A DNA stretch of 64,000 nt from Helianthus annuus (lineage: Eukaryota > Streptophyta > Magnoliopsida > Asterales > Asteraceae). Shown here in pieces: positions 32,882 through 44,682 of this stretch; within the stretch, counting starts at the first letter, position 1; every line of letters begins with the position of its first letter. The DNA lies in the NCBI RefSeq assembly GCF_002127325.2, contig NC_035436.2:18424205-18488204 (forward strand). The letters are read 5' to 3'. The notes beneath the pieces were generated by a model. It was not told the origin of the DNA. It was given only the letters and a program-made list of their open reading frames with translations, and ran no database searches. Made by a program: the position numbers and the translations under genes.

Positions 32882-34044
32882 TCTTTCACCATGAAGTGGC
32901 ACTTCTCCCAGTTAAACACAAGATTAGTTTCCTCATATCTCATTAACATTCTTTTCAGATTTCCAAGACACTGATTGAAAGAACTCCCGAAAACAGAGAA
33001 ATCATCCATGAATACCTCCATGGAGTCTTCGACCATGTCATAAAAAATAGCTACCATGCAGCGCTGAAATGTGGCCGGTGCATTACACAGCCCAAAAGGC
33101 ATACGCCGGTAGGCGAATGTGCCGAAAGGACATGTGAAAGTAGTCTTCTCCTGGTCTTCAGGAGCGATAGGAATTTGAAAATATCCAGAGAACCCATCCA
33201 GAAAACAGAAAAATGATTTCCTCGACAAACGTTCCAACATCTGGTCGATTAATGGAAGCGGGAAGTGGTCCTTACGAGTGGCATTGTTGAGTTTGCGATA
33301 ATCGATGCAAACTCGCCATCCGGTGATAGTACGGGTAGGAATAAGTTAATTCTTATCATTTGGAACTACAGTAATACCACCTTTCTTGGGTACTACTGGC
33401 ACTGGACTTACCCAAACAGAATCAGATATAGGATAAATCAGCCCTGCATCTAACAACTTATTTACTTCTTTCTTCACCACGTCTTGCATATTAGGATTCA
33501 AACGCCTTTGATGCTATGCACTAGGTTTGTAATCGTCTTCCATGAGAATCTTATGCGTACAAAAAGAAGGATTAATGCCTTTGATATCCATAATCTTCCA
33601 TGCCATAGCTTTCTTGTGGAGCTTTAGAACTTCGAGAAGCTGTCTCTTTTCTTCTTTTGCTAAAGATGCTGAAATTATGACTGGCAAGCGACACTCCTTG
33701 TCTAGAAATGCGTATTCGAGATGCGGTGGGAGTTCTTTTAACTCCAACGATGGTGGGTCTTCAACCGATGCTTTGGACTTTTCTTCAACTTCACGGTTAA
33801 TTTCCACAAATTGATCTGGACTATGGGAACCATCTTCATCGATTTGGCAGAATGGCTGCTCTTGTGAAATGTCGTCTTGGTTCTCACACAAAAGAGGTGT
33901 GTCCATATCAATTTCTTCTATAGTGCCTTTGAAATGAGAGCTTACACAAGTATCGACAATGTCGACATAGTAAAGCATGTCATCTTGACTTTGCGGATGC
34001 TGCATTGATCTTTTAATATCAAAAGTCACGTGCTCGTCATTTAC
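32882..34044 (-). pseudogene. Element A reverse transcriptase, N-terminal and palm, damaged
   Basis: The minus-strand frame covers the RT domain of an Athila pol: LPPHLEYAFLDKECRLPVII, WVSP-type fingers, then [35 protein letters not shown] and the catalytic box FMDDFSVFG. It stops at the D insertion border, just after [10 protein letters not shown]. Internal stops are TAG at 33514-33516 and TAA at 33346-33348, both in frame. The acidic stretch at 33800-34029 links protease and RT. Confidence 0.88.
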
Positions 34045-34270
34045 TTAGAGTGTGATTTGGCCAGCTGCCACATCAACGATCGTCCTCGCAGTATTGAGGA
34101 ACGAACGTCCAAGTATTAATGGCACTTTTGAATCTTCGTCCATGTCAAGAATAACAAAATCCAAGGGAAAAACAAATTTATCGATTTTAACAAGCATGTT
34201 TTCAACGAATCCACGCGGATACTTGATCGAACGATCTGCAAGTCGAATGCTCATTCTAGTGGGTGAAGGT
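34045..34270 (-). pseudogene. Element A protease, C-terminal piece
   Basis: It contains SIRLADRSIKYPRGFVENML and FVILDMDEDSKVPLILGRSF, the second half of an Athila aspartic protease. It ends in a TAA at 34045-34047. It is cut from its N-terminal piece (48091-48244) by insertion E, with AAGGT on both borders. Confidence 0.85.
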
Positions 34271-37200
34271 TGTGACAACCCTCACTAAACCAGGTATCCG
34301 TACGACTTAATTAATAATTAGTTACTGCTTAATTACTGTGCTTACCTGAAATTGTGGATAAACTGCTACTTGAATGATGATACATCTTCGTACTTGCATC
34401 ATACTCTATTTACCGTCACTACATTATTTACATGCTGAACCTTAGCGACAAACATGATGCACAAAAGCACAGTAGCACAATGAACGGATAACCTATTGAA
34501 CATGCTGATAAAGCCAGCATCAGGCAGACACTGCCTCTAAGGCCTGTATGAGCCAGAAATATTTTACTACACTAGTGGTGAGTGTAGGGATACAAGGGTT
34601 GTAGAACTGCGTCTCTAGGAATAAGATACAATGACAGGATGTGCCTAAGACGTACACTAAGCACAAAACTCAGCACTTTAATTAACAAATCAGCTTTTAG
34701 CTAACTAATAAAGTGCCAAAACATGAGAAAAATATTACTAGACACTTTCCAAAGTGTCGGGAATGAGTAGTGTCACTAAAATTTATATTAACGACACTTT
34801 AAAGCTTTGTTAAGCGCTTTAACGGATTACTATCCGACCGAACAACCGGACTATACCCGGAACATGAAAATATTGCCAATAACATTATTTATCTTTTTCT
34901 GAGCCAGTTGGGGTCCCTGAATACGCTAACACCCGCCATAAAGCACAACACACTACTAACCGGGTTAATCACTTAACTAACTAGATTAACCTAACTATAC
35001 ACTAACTAATTGGTTGGATTTGAACTAGACCCCCCCCCTTAACTAAACCGTCCCCAAGAGGGGGACACCCTTTTGTCCTTCTTGATTAAATTAATCACTT
35101 TGTCTAATATCAAGGGAGCATATGATCTTGTGGGTAATGAGCTTATGAATTGCCTATAAGAACATTGCATGAACCATCATTCTTTCCACTCTCAAACATC
35201 ACAACAACACTCCCTCTCTTTCTCTCAAGAAGCTCGGCCGAACACCCCCTCTACAACCATCAATTTTTCGAGTTTGGTTCATCACATTCCAAGTTCATTC
35301 AAGAGTCAAGGATCACGTATAAGGAGGCTTGGTGCATTCGGAACGCGAAGGACCTCACTCTATTGCTTTTATCCTCTCATTTTGCGTCTAGATTCTTCCC
35401 TAGCCTCGAGCTAGTAGTAAGTTACTTGAATCACCTTCTCGAACTATTTTGAAGTGGTTAAAATGATTTGTAACGGTTAAAACTCGTAACCTTACAAGAT
35501 GAAGCATAAAAGTCTACTAAAAACACTAAAAATGATGGTTAAAAGCTTGTTTGTTGTGTAAATCTTGTAGTATTTGATTTGTGTAGTTATTTGGACCCGA
35601 TCTATGTTGTGGTAGCTCGGATCATCGTTTAACCCGGGTTGGTCATGATCATGGATCATGACATAAGGTTGTTTTGGAAGTAACAAGGGTTAAAGGATGA
35701 AACTCTACTACACACGAATCACGAACTTGTGTAAAAGCGATTTTTATTATGAAATAGTGTTTAAAACTAGTAGATCTACGGATCTACAAGCGGTATTTTC
35801 AAAGAACCAAGTATCAAAGAAATCGTGTTTTCTAAAGACGGATCTTACACCAACAAGAATGATTTTTAGAACACACAAGTGTGTAAACACTTGTGTAGCA
35901 CAAAGTTTTGACAAAATAACTATTTTTGTAAAAGATGACGAGAAGTTGTAAAGACGGAATTTCTCTAAAAACGGGTTTTTTACGAAATCGGATTGATTTA
36001 TATAAAGATCCGCTAAAAGTAATGGGATTTACTTCATAATTTTAGAAAACTACAAGTTCATGTGATTTATGCGACTTACATATTTATTTACTAGTTTGTT
36101 GTTTTGGACGTTGTTTTGATTGAATGAGAAAATGGTTGATTTGATTTATAAAAGAAAATGATACGCTTGAAAGCGTGGCCACCTCCAGTTACAGAGGAAA
36201 CTCTGGCAAAATTTTTCCAAAAACCTAACACTTAGAATATTTTCACTACAAGTGTTAGAAATCCTTTTCGACATGTTTTCAAAATATAAGTTTCGCCACG
36301 ACTTTATTTACAAAATATCGGAGGTGGGATTTTCACAAAATTAAACGTGATAAATATATATTTAGTAAATATATTTTTCACAACGTTACTTGTCACTTAT
36401 TTGTGAAGATACATAAATATTATTTTTAGGGTAAAAAAATAATATTATCAAATGTTAACGAATCCAAAATAATACGAACGCTTTCGCGATAAGTTACACC
36501 GGTAATTATTGTTACCACTCGATCATTAAAACGTAACTTACGCATTTAAAGAAATATTTATGAACGCGTATTTTTGTCAATGTATTATTTTGGGAAAATT
36601 ATGTGAAATAAAAATATAGTATTTTTGAGAAAAATATTTATATTTTGGAGTTAGAAATAAAATATATTTTAAGTGAGACTTAATAATATATTTTGAACAC
36701 ACATGTATTATATCCCCTATCCTTGGGAAGGAATATAAATTACCAAGTATGCACAGAATGTAAACACGAAATAGTTGTCTAACTATTTCCCAAAATTTAA
36801 ACCATAAAGCTAAGGCACGGCCGTCCGTCTAATAGAGTTAGTACATGTAGGTCGTCGCACAGCTGCTTGATTTGGAGGTATACTTGGTAGAGATGCACCA
36901 CTGTGAGTTCATGTCCCCCTTTTCTCTTAACTGTTTTCAGTTTTCTAAACTGCGGGGGTGAAATACATGTTACTTTGATTACGAATACTTTATACATGGT
37001 ATGGTTAGCGTAAGGAGGTTTACTACTTAGATCATGTGAGTGGGTAGGAGCAACATGAGGTCATTAATCCTCATGGTAGGACCGAGGGACAGTAGCGGTA
37101 GATCTATCTGGGTGTAGCGAGCCCAACCCCTGAGCCCGCCTAATGGACCAGGTGGTGACTGTGTACCCAACGTAAAATCCGCTAGGTTTGAGTCTCCCTA

Positions 37201-37680
37201 CTTGCACTTCACACATATCAATGGCCTTGCAAACCATTGGTGATCTCAATTCCCTTATTTGCTACATACCAGGATTTTTATACATACAAAGGTTTATTTA
37301 CTCACTTACACATGAACTCGCTCAACATTATTTTTGATTTTTCAACTTACATGTATTTCAGGGAATTAAAGGATCTGGCGCGGTATGACACGTTTTCCCG
37401 CTGCACTAGTTTCGAGGTCATCCGGGTTTAGGGAGTGTGACTCTTTCCTGGACAAGTCACAGTCCTTAAACTGTGTTTATGTTATGTTTGGGTTTGTTGA
37501 ACAATGTTTATGTCATTAGGATGTATTCCGTTAAGACAATGTTATTGTATTTGGTTTTTAAAACTTATTTAAATGGATGATCTTGCATGGTTTTACTTCA
37601 TATAGATTTGTTATGGTTAAGCTATGGTATTAAGAAGTCACACCAAATTAACCACCCTTCCGCAAAGCCAGGTTGTGACA
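34271..37680 (+). repeat. Element E 5' LTR
   Basis: 3410 bases. It has a TATA-like CCTATAAGAA near 35152-35161, followed by a C/T/A-rich probable start region. Its open frames (for example 35150-35452) recur at the same offset in the other LTR and are part of the LTR, not host genes. Confidence 0.95.
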
Positions 37681-37683
37681 GCT

Positions 37684-37695
37684 TGGTATCAGAGC
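37684..37695 (+). other. Element E primer binding site
   Basis: TGGTATCAGAGC lies three bases after the LTR. Initiator tRNA-Met type. Confidence 0.9.
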
Positions 37696-37850
37696 TCCGA
37701 TCATAGCGAACTAGGATTCCTTCTCGAGTCTAGACTATGATCACTAGGGCTCTCACGAAAACATTTTTACTGCATACCACTTAAGTCCAGATCCAAAACG
37801 TTTTTACAAACAACTGTTGAGCACATTTTATTTATTATTTTTTTCTAGGC

Positions 37851-38095
37851 TCAGTCTTGGAGGCTGAGGCTCGGTCTTGGAGGTCGACGCTCGATCTAAG
37901 AGATCGAGGTAGATGGCTAGTGAGACTAGGAAGAGCAGGCTCAGTCTTGGAGGCTGAGGCTCGGTCTTGGAGGCCGAGGCTCGATCTAAGAGATCGAGGT
38001 AGATGATAGAGCAGTCTTAGAGGCTGGGAGAATTTGGCTAGTGGGACTAGGAATGTCAGTCTAGGAGACTGGGAGGCTAGTGGGACTAGGAGAAT
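37851..38095. repeat. Element E leader word array (CTCGATCTAAGAGATCGAG and CAGTCT...AGACTG)
   Basis: A block of about 100 bases is repeated nearly twice (37851-37940 and 37941-38035). It contains the palindrome CTCGATCTAAGAGATCGAG twice and several CTCAGTCTTGGAGGCTGAG / CTCGGTCTTGGAGGCCGAG units. CAGTCTAGGAGACTG near 38056 is another perfect inverted pair. The array lies in the leader, upstream of any coding sequence. Confidence 0.85.
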
Positions 38096-38203
38096 TATTT
38101 GATTGTTTATTGTTGACTAACATGTTTATATGATTATATGATTGATTGTTATACGTATATGTGTTTGTGTTACAAATGTCATGCTTTCATCATGTACTAG
38201 AAA

Positions 38204-38940
38204 GATGGACACTACGAATCCCATGGCCATAGTATCAGACGACATAGTTTAATCGGAGCACGAGGTGTACATTTCCGATACTACCGGCATAGACAATGAC
38301 GACTTTCAGCCCTTTTGCGCTGCCTGAAGTCGTAGCAGAGCTTACTGATGGCCATCTTGTTGGGAATTTGCCACTCGCGGTGATCCCTGCTCCTGTGCCC
38401 CTTGTCGCTTATCCTGTTGTTGATATGCCCCCCCCGACGTGGCCTCTGACGACGATAACGATCTACTAGAGGAGGACCCATTCGAGGGCGAGGCCCTATT
38501 GCTGCTGGTATTAGCCTACTGCTTGCGGACGCTCCTGCAGGGGAAACTCACGCCCATTCCCCTGTCCCAGACTCATTTGAGTTTCTGACATCCGCATTTT
38601 CGCATATACAGGGAGTGCAGCACCATTCACACGACGCCGACCCTGATACGGCATCATCAGCTGCACCGGTTCCCGCACACAGCTTTGAGTTTGATCACAG
38701 TATTGAGGGTGATCTTGTTCTTCCACCTGGTTTTGATCCAGACCATGACCTTGAGTTCATACACTTAGACCAGCCCTTGGAGGATCCTGTAACCCCCTGT
38801 GATGGTTGATCCAGCTGATTTTGAGATGGAGTTTGTTGATCCGGAGCCAGCCGTGGCCCCTGAGCCAGGCGTTGCTCCTAACACCGCATTGGAGCATGAC
38901 CCTGTTCATGCCGATGCACCTGCTGTTGCTCCTTGATTGA
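38204..38940 (+). pseudogene. Element E upstream acidic ORF, decayed
   Basis: From the ATG at 38204 (MDTTNPMAIVSDDIV, then a TAG) frames continue with acidic, Pro-rich text such as DNDDFQPFALPEVVAEL after a shift. This resembles an acidic N-terminal extension seen before gag in some Asteraceae Tekay elements. Several stops and shifts prevent translation. It pairs with the decayed gag that follows. Confidence 0.5.
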
Positions 38941-39308
38941 TCATCTTCTTGGACGAGAGAAAATTTGGGGTAACTGTGCAAGACAATTTATTATTACGGG
39001 GGCCCACGTAATAACGACTTGTAGTGCACAGAAATCCTGGTGGACTCTGCGGGTCAAGCTAATGAAAACCAATGTAGCAGGAAATAACTCGAACACGAAT
39101 GACCAAGGCGATGAAGCCTCGAGTTCATTCTATTTCAAGCAACAAGCCAAATTGGCAAGCCTATGTGAAGGCTCAGAAATTTATTTCCCCACCCATACAT
39201 TGAGTATATTTACGTGTAAAATTGGGTGAGTACATGATGGCTTATGGTGCTATGTATCTCATAGACAATTGGAAAGTTGTCTAACCCACTTCATGCCATT
39301 TCGGCAGA

Positions 39309-39830
39309 AGAGAATGCCACCCAGGAGTGACACAAACACCAGTATGTTGCCAAGGATAGAAGCCGAGCTGCAAAAACGCATCTCACAGGCAAATGCATGA
39401 CATGAAGCACTCCGCTCTAAGCACAGCGATGGCACTACTGGAAATAACCCCCCAACTGACCGCACCTATAAGCAGTTCCTGAACTGCAAGCCTTTGAACT
39501 TCGACGAAACAGGAAGCGCCATTGCATTTGTTCGTTGGTCCGAAAAGATTGACTCCATTTTAAGAATGACTAACTGTTCGCCCCAACAGAGTGTTACCCC
39601 TACCTCGGGGTCATTTCTAGATAACACACTCTCATGGTGGGACCACTAGGTTCAGGCCCTTGGCACAGATGCTGCTTATGCACTGAGCTAGGACGAGCTC
39701 AAGGAAATGATTGAGGAGAAATGTGGTTCTAAGACTGGAATAACAGAAGCTTGAGATGGAGTCCTGGAATTTGAAAATGGACAAACCAGAGATTCCTGAA
39801 CATGTCCAGCGATCGCACGACTTGCCTAGG
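39309..39830 (+). pseudogene. Decayed first gag of element E
   Basis: From the ATG at 39309 the text parallels the intact gag at 40066: MPPRSDTN, EAELQKRISQA, HEALRSKHS, CKPLNFDETGSAIAFVRW, DSILRMTNCSPQQS and LSWWDH, each with a counterpart in the intact copy. In-frame stops occur (TGA after the QANA stretch, TAG after LSWWDH, TAG after AYALS). The two gags differ too much to be a recent tandem duplication, so they come from different lineages. Confidence 0.75.
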
Positions 39831-40065
39831 GTCGTCCCCTACTAAGTCATTGATGTTGTATGATACAGTTGGGTACCTGTAAACCTTACATTTTGGTCTC
39901 GATTGGTGGCAATGCAATCGCAGTGATCTATTGTTTATGTTCTATGACATGGGATGTTATGTGGCTGATTTATTTATAACATGAGATGTTATGTGCTGAT
40001 ATTGTTGAATACAAACGTACGCTTCACCTGCTATGACCTAACCTACGTGAAACATCTCTTAGAAG

Positions 40066-41730
40066 ATGCCACCAAGACGCGAAATGCGCATGCCCACCTC
40101 AGACGCGGAACTTCAAAAGATAATTGCTGCAGCTATAGCACAGCACGAGGCCCTACGCTCCGAACCTAGCAGAGGCACCTCAGAAAATAACGGTTATTCC
40201 TACTGGCACTTCCTCAATTACAAGCCTCCGAAGTTCGACGGCACTGGGGGTGCCATAGCGTTTGTGAAATGGATTGAAAGTATGGAATCCATCTTTCGAA
40301 TGAGTGGTTGTACGCCAGAACAACAAGTCCCATACGTTACTGAGTTGTTTCAAGATGGAGCTCGATTATGGTGGAATCTTCAGGTTCGAATAATGGGCCT
40401 AACTACAGCATACGCGTTAACTTGGGATGAGTTGAAAGGAATAATGCGTAAGAAGTATTGCACCCAAACAGAAACACAGAGGTTGGAAGGTGAATTCCAG
40501 AGTCTGATAATGGAAGGTCCGAAAATGTTGGAATTCATGCAAAGACTTCATGATTTGGCACGAGTCATTCCGTACTTGGTAGAACCAGAATTGAGGAAAT
40601 TAGGACATTTCATTTGGGAACTGGCACCTCAAGTCCTGAGCTTAATGATAGCATCTACGCCACCAACATCTATGGCTGCAAGTAAGATGGGCTTGGCACT
40701 TGTTACGAAAGTCATTAGACTAGAAAAACTTGCAAACCCTGGCAAGGAGACTCACGTCGAGTCATCCGAAGATAACAAACGGAAGTTCTCGAACTTCAAG
40801 CAAGGCACTAGTGGGGTTGTTAAGAAAGGAGAGTCAAGCGCGCCAGCTCAGGTTACAGCTGGTAGTGGAAAGAAAGGAAAGGGATATATGGGCACTCAGC
40901 CCAAGTGCAACACCTGCCAGCGTCACCATTCTGGCCGGTGTAGTTTGAAAGTGTGTGAAGCGTGTGGAAAACCTGGCCACTTGAAGGATTCTTGTTGGGC
41001 CACTGTTGGCCAGGGAGGCCAAGGAGGATTTGGAAACAGAAACAATAACTGGGGTGGTAATGGAAATCGCCCACAAGGAAACATTGGGGGAAATGGGAAT
41101 CGAGGCAACAATGCGAATCAAGCGGGCACTGTGAATCGTAACCAGAGGAATAATCAAGCTGGAAATGGTGGTGGAAACAGGCAAAGACCTGGATGCTTTA
41201 ACTGTGGTGATGATGGGCACTACAGGAGGAACTGCCCAGAGTTGAACCAAGCCCGGGGAAGAGTGTTCGATATCGAAGCAAGGGAAGCGCGCCAGGACCC
41301 CAATGTCGTTACTGGTACGTTCCCTGTAAACCAACGCTATGCATCTGTTTTATTTGATACTGGTGCCGATTATAGCTTCGTATCATTAGAGTTTAAGAAT
41401 ATGCTTGGGTTAGCCGCTAGTAAGTTAGATATTCCGTACTCAATCGAATTGGCTAATGGAAAGTTGGTAGAAGCCAATGAAGTTGTCAGAGGCTGTGTGA
41501 TCGAATTGGGAGAGCGTGAGTTTGCTCTGGACCTACTACCAGTCCAGTTGGGAAGCTTCGACGTGGTGGTAGGAATGGATTGGTTATCAGGCAACAAGGC
41601 AGAAATAGTTTGTCATAAAAAGGTTGTTCGTATCCCAACCGAAGATGGTGATACAATTGTGGTTCACGGAGAGAAGCGTGATACGCCGTTAAGAATTATC
41701 AGCTGCCTGAAAGCGCGAAAGTGTTTATAG
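40066..41730 (+). CDS. Element E gag-protease polyprotein
   Basis: 554 codons starting MPPRREMRMPTS. It encodes the particle-forming Gag and the protease that cuts the polyprotein. The capsid domain covers about residues 45-190 (FVKWIESMESIFRMSGC, LTWDELKGIMRKKY). Two zinc knuckles (CEACGKPGHLKDSC and CFNCGDDGHYRRNC) flank an Asn/Gly-rich linker and would bind RNA. Retropepsin follows, with catalytic DTGADYSFVS and VVVGMDWLSG. The first ATG fits the N-terminus of the decayed upstream gag. The ORF ends at TAG (41728-41730), in frame with pol. Tekay elements normally have one gag-pol ORF, so this is either damage or a readthrough point; damage is more likely. Confidence 0.93.
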   Translation: MPPRREMRMPTSDAELQKIIAAAIAQHEALRSEPSRGTSENNGYSYWHFLNYKPPKFDGTGGAIAFVKWIESMESIFRMSGCTPEQQVPYVTELFQDGARLWWNLQVRIMGLTTAYALTWDELKGIMRKKYCTQTETQRLEGEFQSLIMEGPKMLEFMQRLHDLARVIPYLVEPELRKLGHFIWELAPQVLSLMIASTPPTSMAASKMGLALVTKVIRLEKLANPGKETHVESSEDNKRKFSNFKQGTSGVVKKGESSAPAQVTAGSGKKGKGYMGTQPKCNTCQRHHSGRCSLKVCEACGKPGHLKDSCWATVGQGGQGGFGNRNNNWGGNGNRPQGNIGGNGNRGNNANQAGTVNRNQRNNQAGNGGGNRQRPGCFNCGDDGHYRRNCPELNQARGRVFDIEAREARQDPNVVTGTFPVNQRYASVLFDTGADYSFVSLEFKNMLGLAASKLDIPYSIELANGKLVEANEVVRGCVIELGEREFALDLLPVQLGSFDVVVGMDWLSGNKAEIVCHKKVVRIPTEDGDTIVVHGEKRDTPLRIISCLKARKCL

Positions 41731-44634
41731 AAGGGATGTGCTGCCTTCCTGGCACACATCGTAGATAAGAAAGCTGCAGAGCCAAGGATCGAAGACATCC
41801 TTGTCGTGAGGGAATATGCAGAAGTCTTCCCAGAGGACTTACCTGGACTGCCACCTCAAAGGCAAGTAGAGTTTCACATCGATTTAGTTCCAGGCGCTGC
41901 ACCTGTGGCTAAGGCACCCTATAGACTTGCTCCGTCTGAGATCCAAGAACTGTCGACACAACTTCAAGAGTTGTTAGACAAGGGATTTATCCGACCAAGC
42001 TTCTCGCCTTGGGGAGCTCCAGTTTTGTTTGTCAAGAAGAAGGACGGTAGTTTCCGTATGTGTATTGACTACCGGGAGTTGAACAAACTGACGATCAAGA
42101 ATAGATACCCTCTGCCAAGGATTGATGATCTGTTTGACCAACTGCAAGGCTCAAGCTTTTATTCAAAGATTGATCTTCGATCTGGATACCATCAGTTAAG
42201 GATACAAGAGGAGAGTATCCTAAAGACAGCCTTCAGAACTCGTTATGGACACTACGAGTTCCTAGTTATGCCGTTTGGGTTAACAAACGCACCTGCAGTG
42301 TTCATGGATTTGATGAATAGAGTTTGCAAGCCGTATTTGGATAAGTTCGTGGTTGTGTTCATCGATGACATCTTGATTTATTCAAAGACGAAGGCTGAGC
42401 ACGAGCAGCATTTAAGAGCCATTTTGGAGTTACTGAAGAAAGAACAGTTGTACGCCAAGTTCTCTAAGTGCGAGTTTTGGCTACGTGAAGTCCAGTTCCT
42501 TGGACACGTGGTGAATGGAGATGGAATCCACATGGATCCCACCAAGATCGAAGCGATTAAGAATTGGGAAATGCCAAAGACGCCAACCGAGATTCGGCAA
42601 TTCTTGGGTTTGGCTGGCTATTATCGGAGATTCATTGAGGATTTCTCAAAAATCGCTCAACCATTGACGCTCCTCACGCAGAAAGATAAGAAGTTTGATT
42701 GGGGAATCAAACAGGAAGAAGCGTTCCAGATATTGAAGGATAAGCTCTGCAATGCGCCAATCTTAGCACTACCAGAAGGTACGGATGATTTTGTGGTATA
42801 CTGCGACGCTTCGCGTCAAGGATTGGGTTGCGTGTTGATGCAACGCCAAAAGGTTATTGCTTACGCATCACGTCAACTGAAAGTGCACGAAAAGAACTAT
42901 ACCACACATGATTTGGAACTCGGCGCAGTGGTTTTTGCTTTAAAGATCTGGAGACACTACCTTTATGGTACGAAGTGTACGATCTTCACATATCATAAGA
43001 GCCTACAGCACATATTCAATCAGAAGGAGTTGAATATGAGACAAAGACGATGGGTTGAGTTGTTAAATGATTACGACTGCGAGATAAAGTATCATCCAGG
43101 GAAGGCGAATGTGGTCGCCGATGCCCTAAGTCGAAAGGAGAGGATCAAGCCCATAAGGGTTAGGGCTTTAGAGATGGTTATCCAAACCGATCTTTCCTTG
43201 CGCATTCGATCCGCGCAGAAAGAAGCTCTCAAGGAAGGGAACCTTGAAGAAGAATATCTCCGTGGGATGGAGAAGCAATTAGTGCCAAACGAGGAAGGAA
43301 CATTATGTTTTGAGAAAAGGATTTGGGTTCCTCTGTTTGGAGGTTTAAGGAAGGTTATTTTTGATGAAGCTCACAAATCGCGGTACTCTATCCACCCAGG
43401 AGCGGATAAGATGTACCAAGATCTTAAAGATTACTACTGGTGGCCTAGGATGAAAGGCGATGTTGCTGTTTGTGTGAGCAAGTGTTTAACGTGCGCTAAG
43501 GTGAAAGCGGAATACCAGAAGCCTTCGGGACTTCTGCAACAACCGGAAATTCCCAAGTGGAAATGGGAACAAATCTCCATGGATTTTATTACAAAGCTGC
43601 CAAGAACGCCAAAAGGCCATGACACTATTTGGGTAATAGTGGATCGATTAACAAAGTCAGCGCACTTCTTACCTATCAGAGAGAAGGATAATACGAGCAA
43701 GTTAGCTGAAATTTACATGAGAGAGATTGTTACACGCCATGGAGTACCTCTCTCAATCATTTCCGACAGAGACGGAAGGTTCTTATCAAGGATTTGGCAA
43801 TCCTTCCAAGAAGCTTTTGGCTCGCAATTAAATATGAGCACCGCGTTTCACCCGCAGACCGACGGTCAAAGCGAACGGACGATACAGACTTTGGAAGACA
43901 TGCTGAGAGCGTGTGTTATGGATTTGGGCGGTAGCTGGGATAAGCATTTGCCACTGGTCGAATTTTCATACAACAACAGCTACCACACCAGTATTGGTGC
44001 CGCGCCATTTGAAGCTCTATATGGGCGCAAGTGCAGATCACCGCTTTGTTGGTCTGACGCAGGTGATAGACAATTGGTTGGTCCTGATGTGGTCCAGGAA
44101 ACCACAGATAAGATTGCACAGATCCGAGATCGCATCAGTGCGGCTCGTGACCGTCAGAAAGCCTACGCGGATCGAAAAAGGAAACCCCTAGAGTTTGAGG
44201 TAGGTGATATGGTTTTATTGAAGGTATCACCCTGGAAGGGTGTGGCACGCTTCGGGAAGCGTGGGAAGTTGAATCCGCGGTATATTTGTCCGTTCAGAAT
44301 TTTGGAAAGAATTGGGCTAGTAGCATACAAGCTGGACTTACCTGCTGAACTAAATGGTGTTCACGATACATTCCACGTATCAAATTTGAGGAAGAGTCCA
44401 ACGCAAGATACCGTTGTCATTCCTACCGACGAAATTCATGTTGACGACACGCTCCACTTCGTTGAAGAACCTGTTGAGGTTATGGATTGGAAAGTGAACA
44501 AGACCCGCCGGAGCAGTGTCAAGCTCGTCAAGGTTCGTTGGAATGCCAGACATGGTCCTGAATACACCTGGGAGCGTGAGGACCGGATGAAAGAGAAACA
44601 CCCCCCACTTATTTCCCAAGAACCCTGCGACTAG
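41731..44634 (+). CDS. Element E RT-RNase H-integrase-chromodomain
   Basis: The frame is open from the codon after the amber stop; the first ATG is at 41806 (942 codons). RT runs about residues 60-240 from that [29 protein letters not shown], catalytic [12 protein letters not shown]. RNase H follows: [24 protein letters not shown], then [11 protein letters not shown], where the usual catalytic Asp of TDH is Tyr (codon 42991-42993), and VADALSRK. Integrase: zinc-binding [10 protein letters not shown] and CLTCAKVK, core [19 protein letters not shown] and [13 protein letters not shown] chromodomain ([14 protein letters not shown] to [10 protein letters not shown]) ends the protein. It lies downstream of gag-protease in the same frame. 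Element C keeps Asp at the RNase H site, so Tyr is probably a loss. Confidence 0.93.
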   Translation, partial: KGCAAFLAHIVDKKAAEPRIEDILVVREYAEVFPEDLPGLPPQRQVEFHIDLVPGAAPVAKAPYRLAPSEIQELSTQLQELLDKGFIRPSFSPWGAPVLFVKKKDGSFRMCIDYRELNKLTIKNRYPLPRIDDLFDQLQGSSFYSKIDLRSGYHQLRIQEESILKTAFRTRYGHYEFLVMPFGLTNAPAVFMDLMNRVCKPYLDKFVVVFIDDILIYSKTKAEHEQHLRAILELLKKEQLYAKFSKCEFWLREVQFLGHVVNGDGIHMDPTKIEAIKNWEMPKTPTEIRQFLGLAGYYRRFIEDFSKIAQPLTLLTQKDKKFDWGIKQEEAFQILKDKLCNAPILALPEGTDDFVVYCDASRQGLGCVLMQRQKVIAYASRQLKVHEKNYTTHDLELGAVVFALKIWRHYLYGTKCTIFTYHKSLQHIFNQKELNMRQRRWVELLNDYDCEIKYHPGKANVVADALSRKERIKPIRVRALEMVIQTDLSLRIRSAQKEALKEGNLEEEYLRGMEKQLVPNEEGTLCFEKRIWVPLFGGLRKVIFDEAHKSRYSIHPGADKMYQDLKDYYWWPRMKGDVAVCVSKCLTCAKVKAEYQKPSGLLQQPEIPKWKWEQISMDFITKLPRTPKGHDTIWVIVDRLTKSAHFLPIREKDNTSKLAEIYMREIVTRHGVPLSIISDRDGRFLSRIWQSFQEAFGSQLNMSTAFHPQTDGQSERTIQTLEDMLRACVMDLGGSWDKHLPLVEFSYNNSYHTSIGAAPFEALYGRKCRSPLCWSDAGDRQLVGPDVVQETTDKIAQIRDRISAARDRQKAYADRKRKPLEFEVGDMVLLKVSPWKGVARFGKRGKLNPRYICPFRILERIGLVAYKLDLPAELNGVHDTFHVSNLRKSPTQDTVVIPTDEIHVDDTLHFVEEPVEVMDWKVNKTRRSSVKLVKVRWNARHGPEYTWEREDRMKEKHPPLISQEPCD

Positions 44635-44645
44635 AAGCAGAATTT

Positions 44646-44682
44646 AAAATTTCGGGACGAAATTTTTCTAACGGGTGGAGAA
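44646..44682 (+). other. Element E PPT with upstream palindrome
   Basis: The palindrome AATTTCGGGACGAAATT (core of a 21-base perfect inverted pair at 44646-44666) is followed by the purine tract ACGGGTGGAGAA at the LTR border. Here it is after the stop codon, so it is not kept for coding. Confidence 0.85.

Noticed and set aside
35150..35452. 100-codon plus-strand frame, repeated at 45562-45864
   Set aside because: Lies in element E's LTR downstream of its TATA box and is not a conserved protein family I recognise. Kept as LTR leader, not a host gene.
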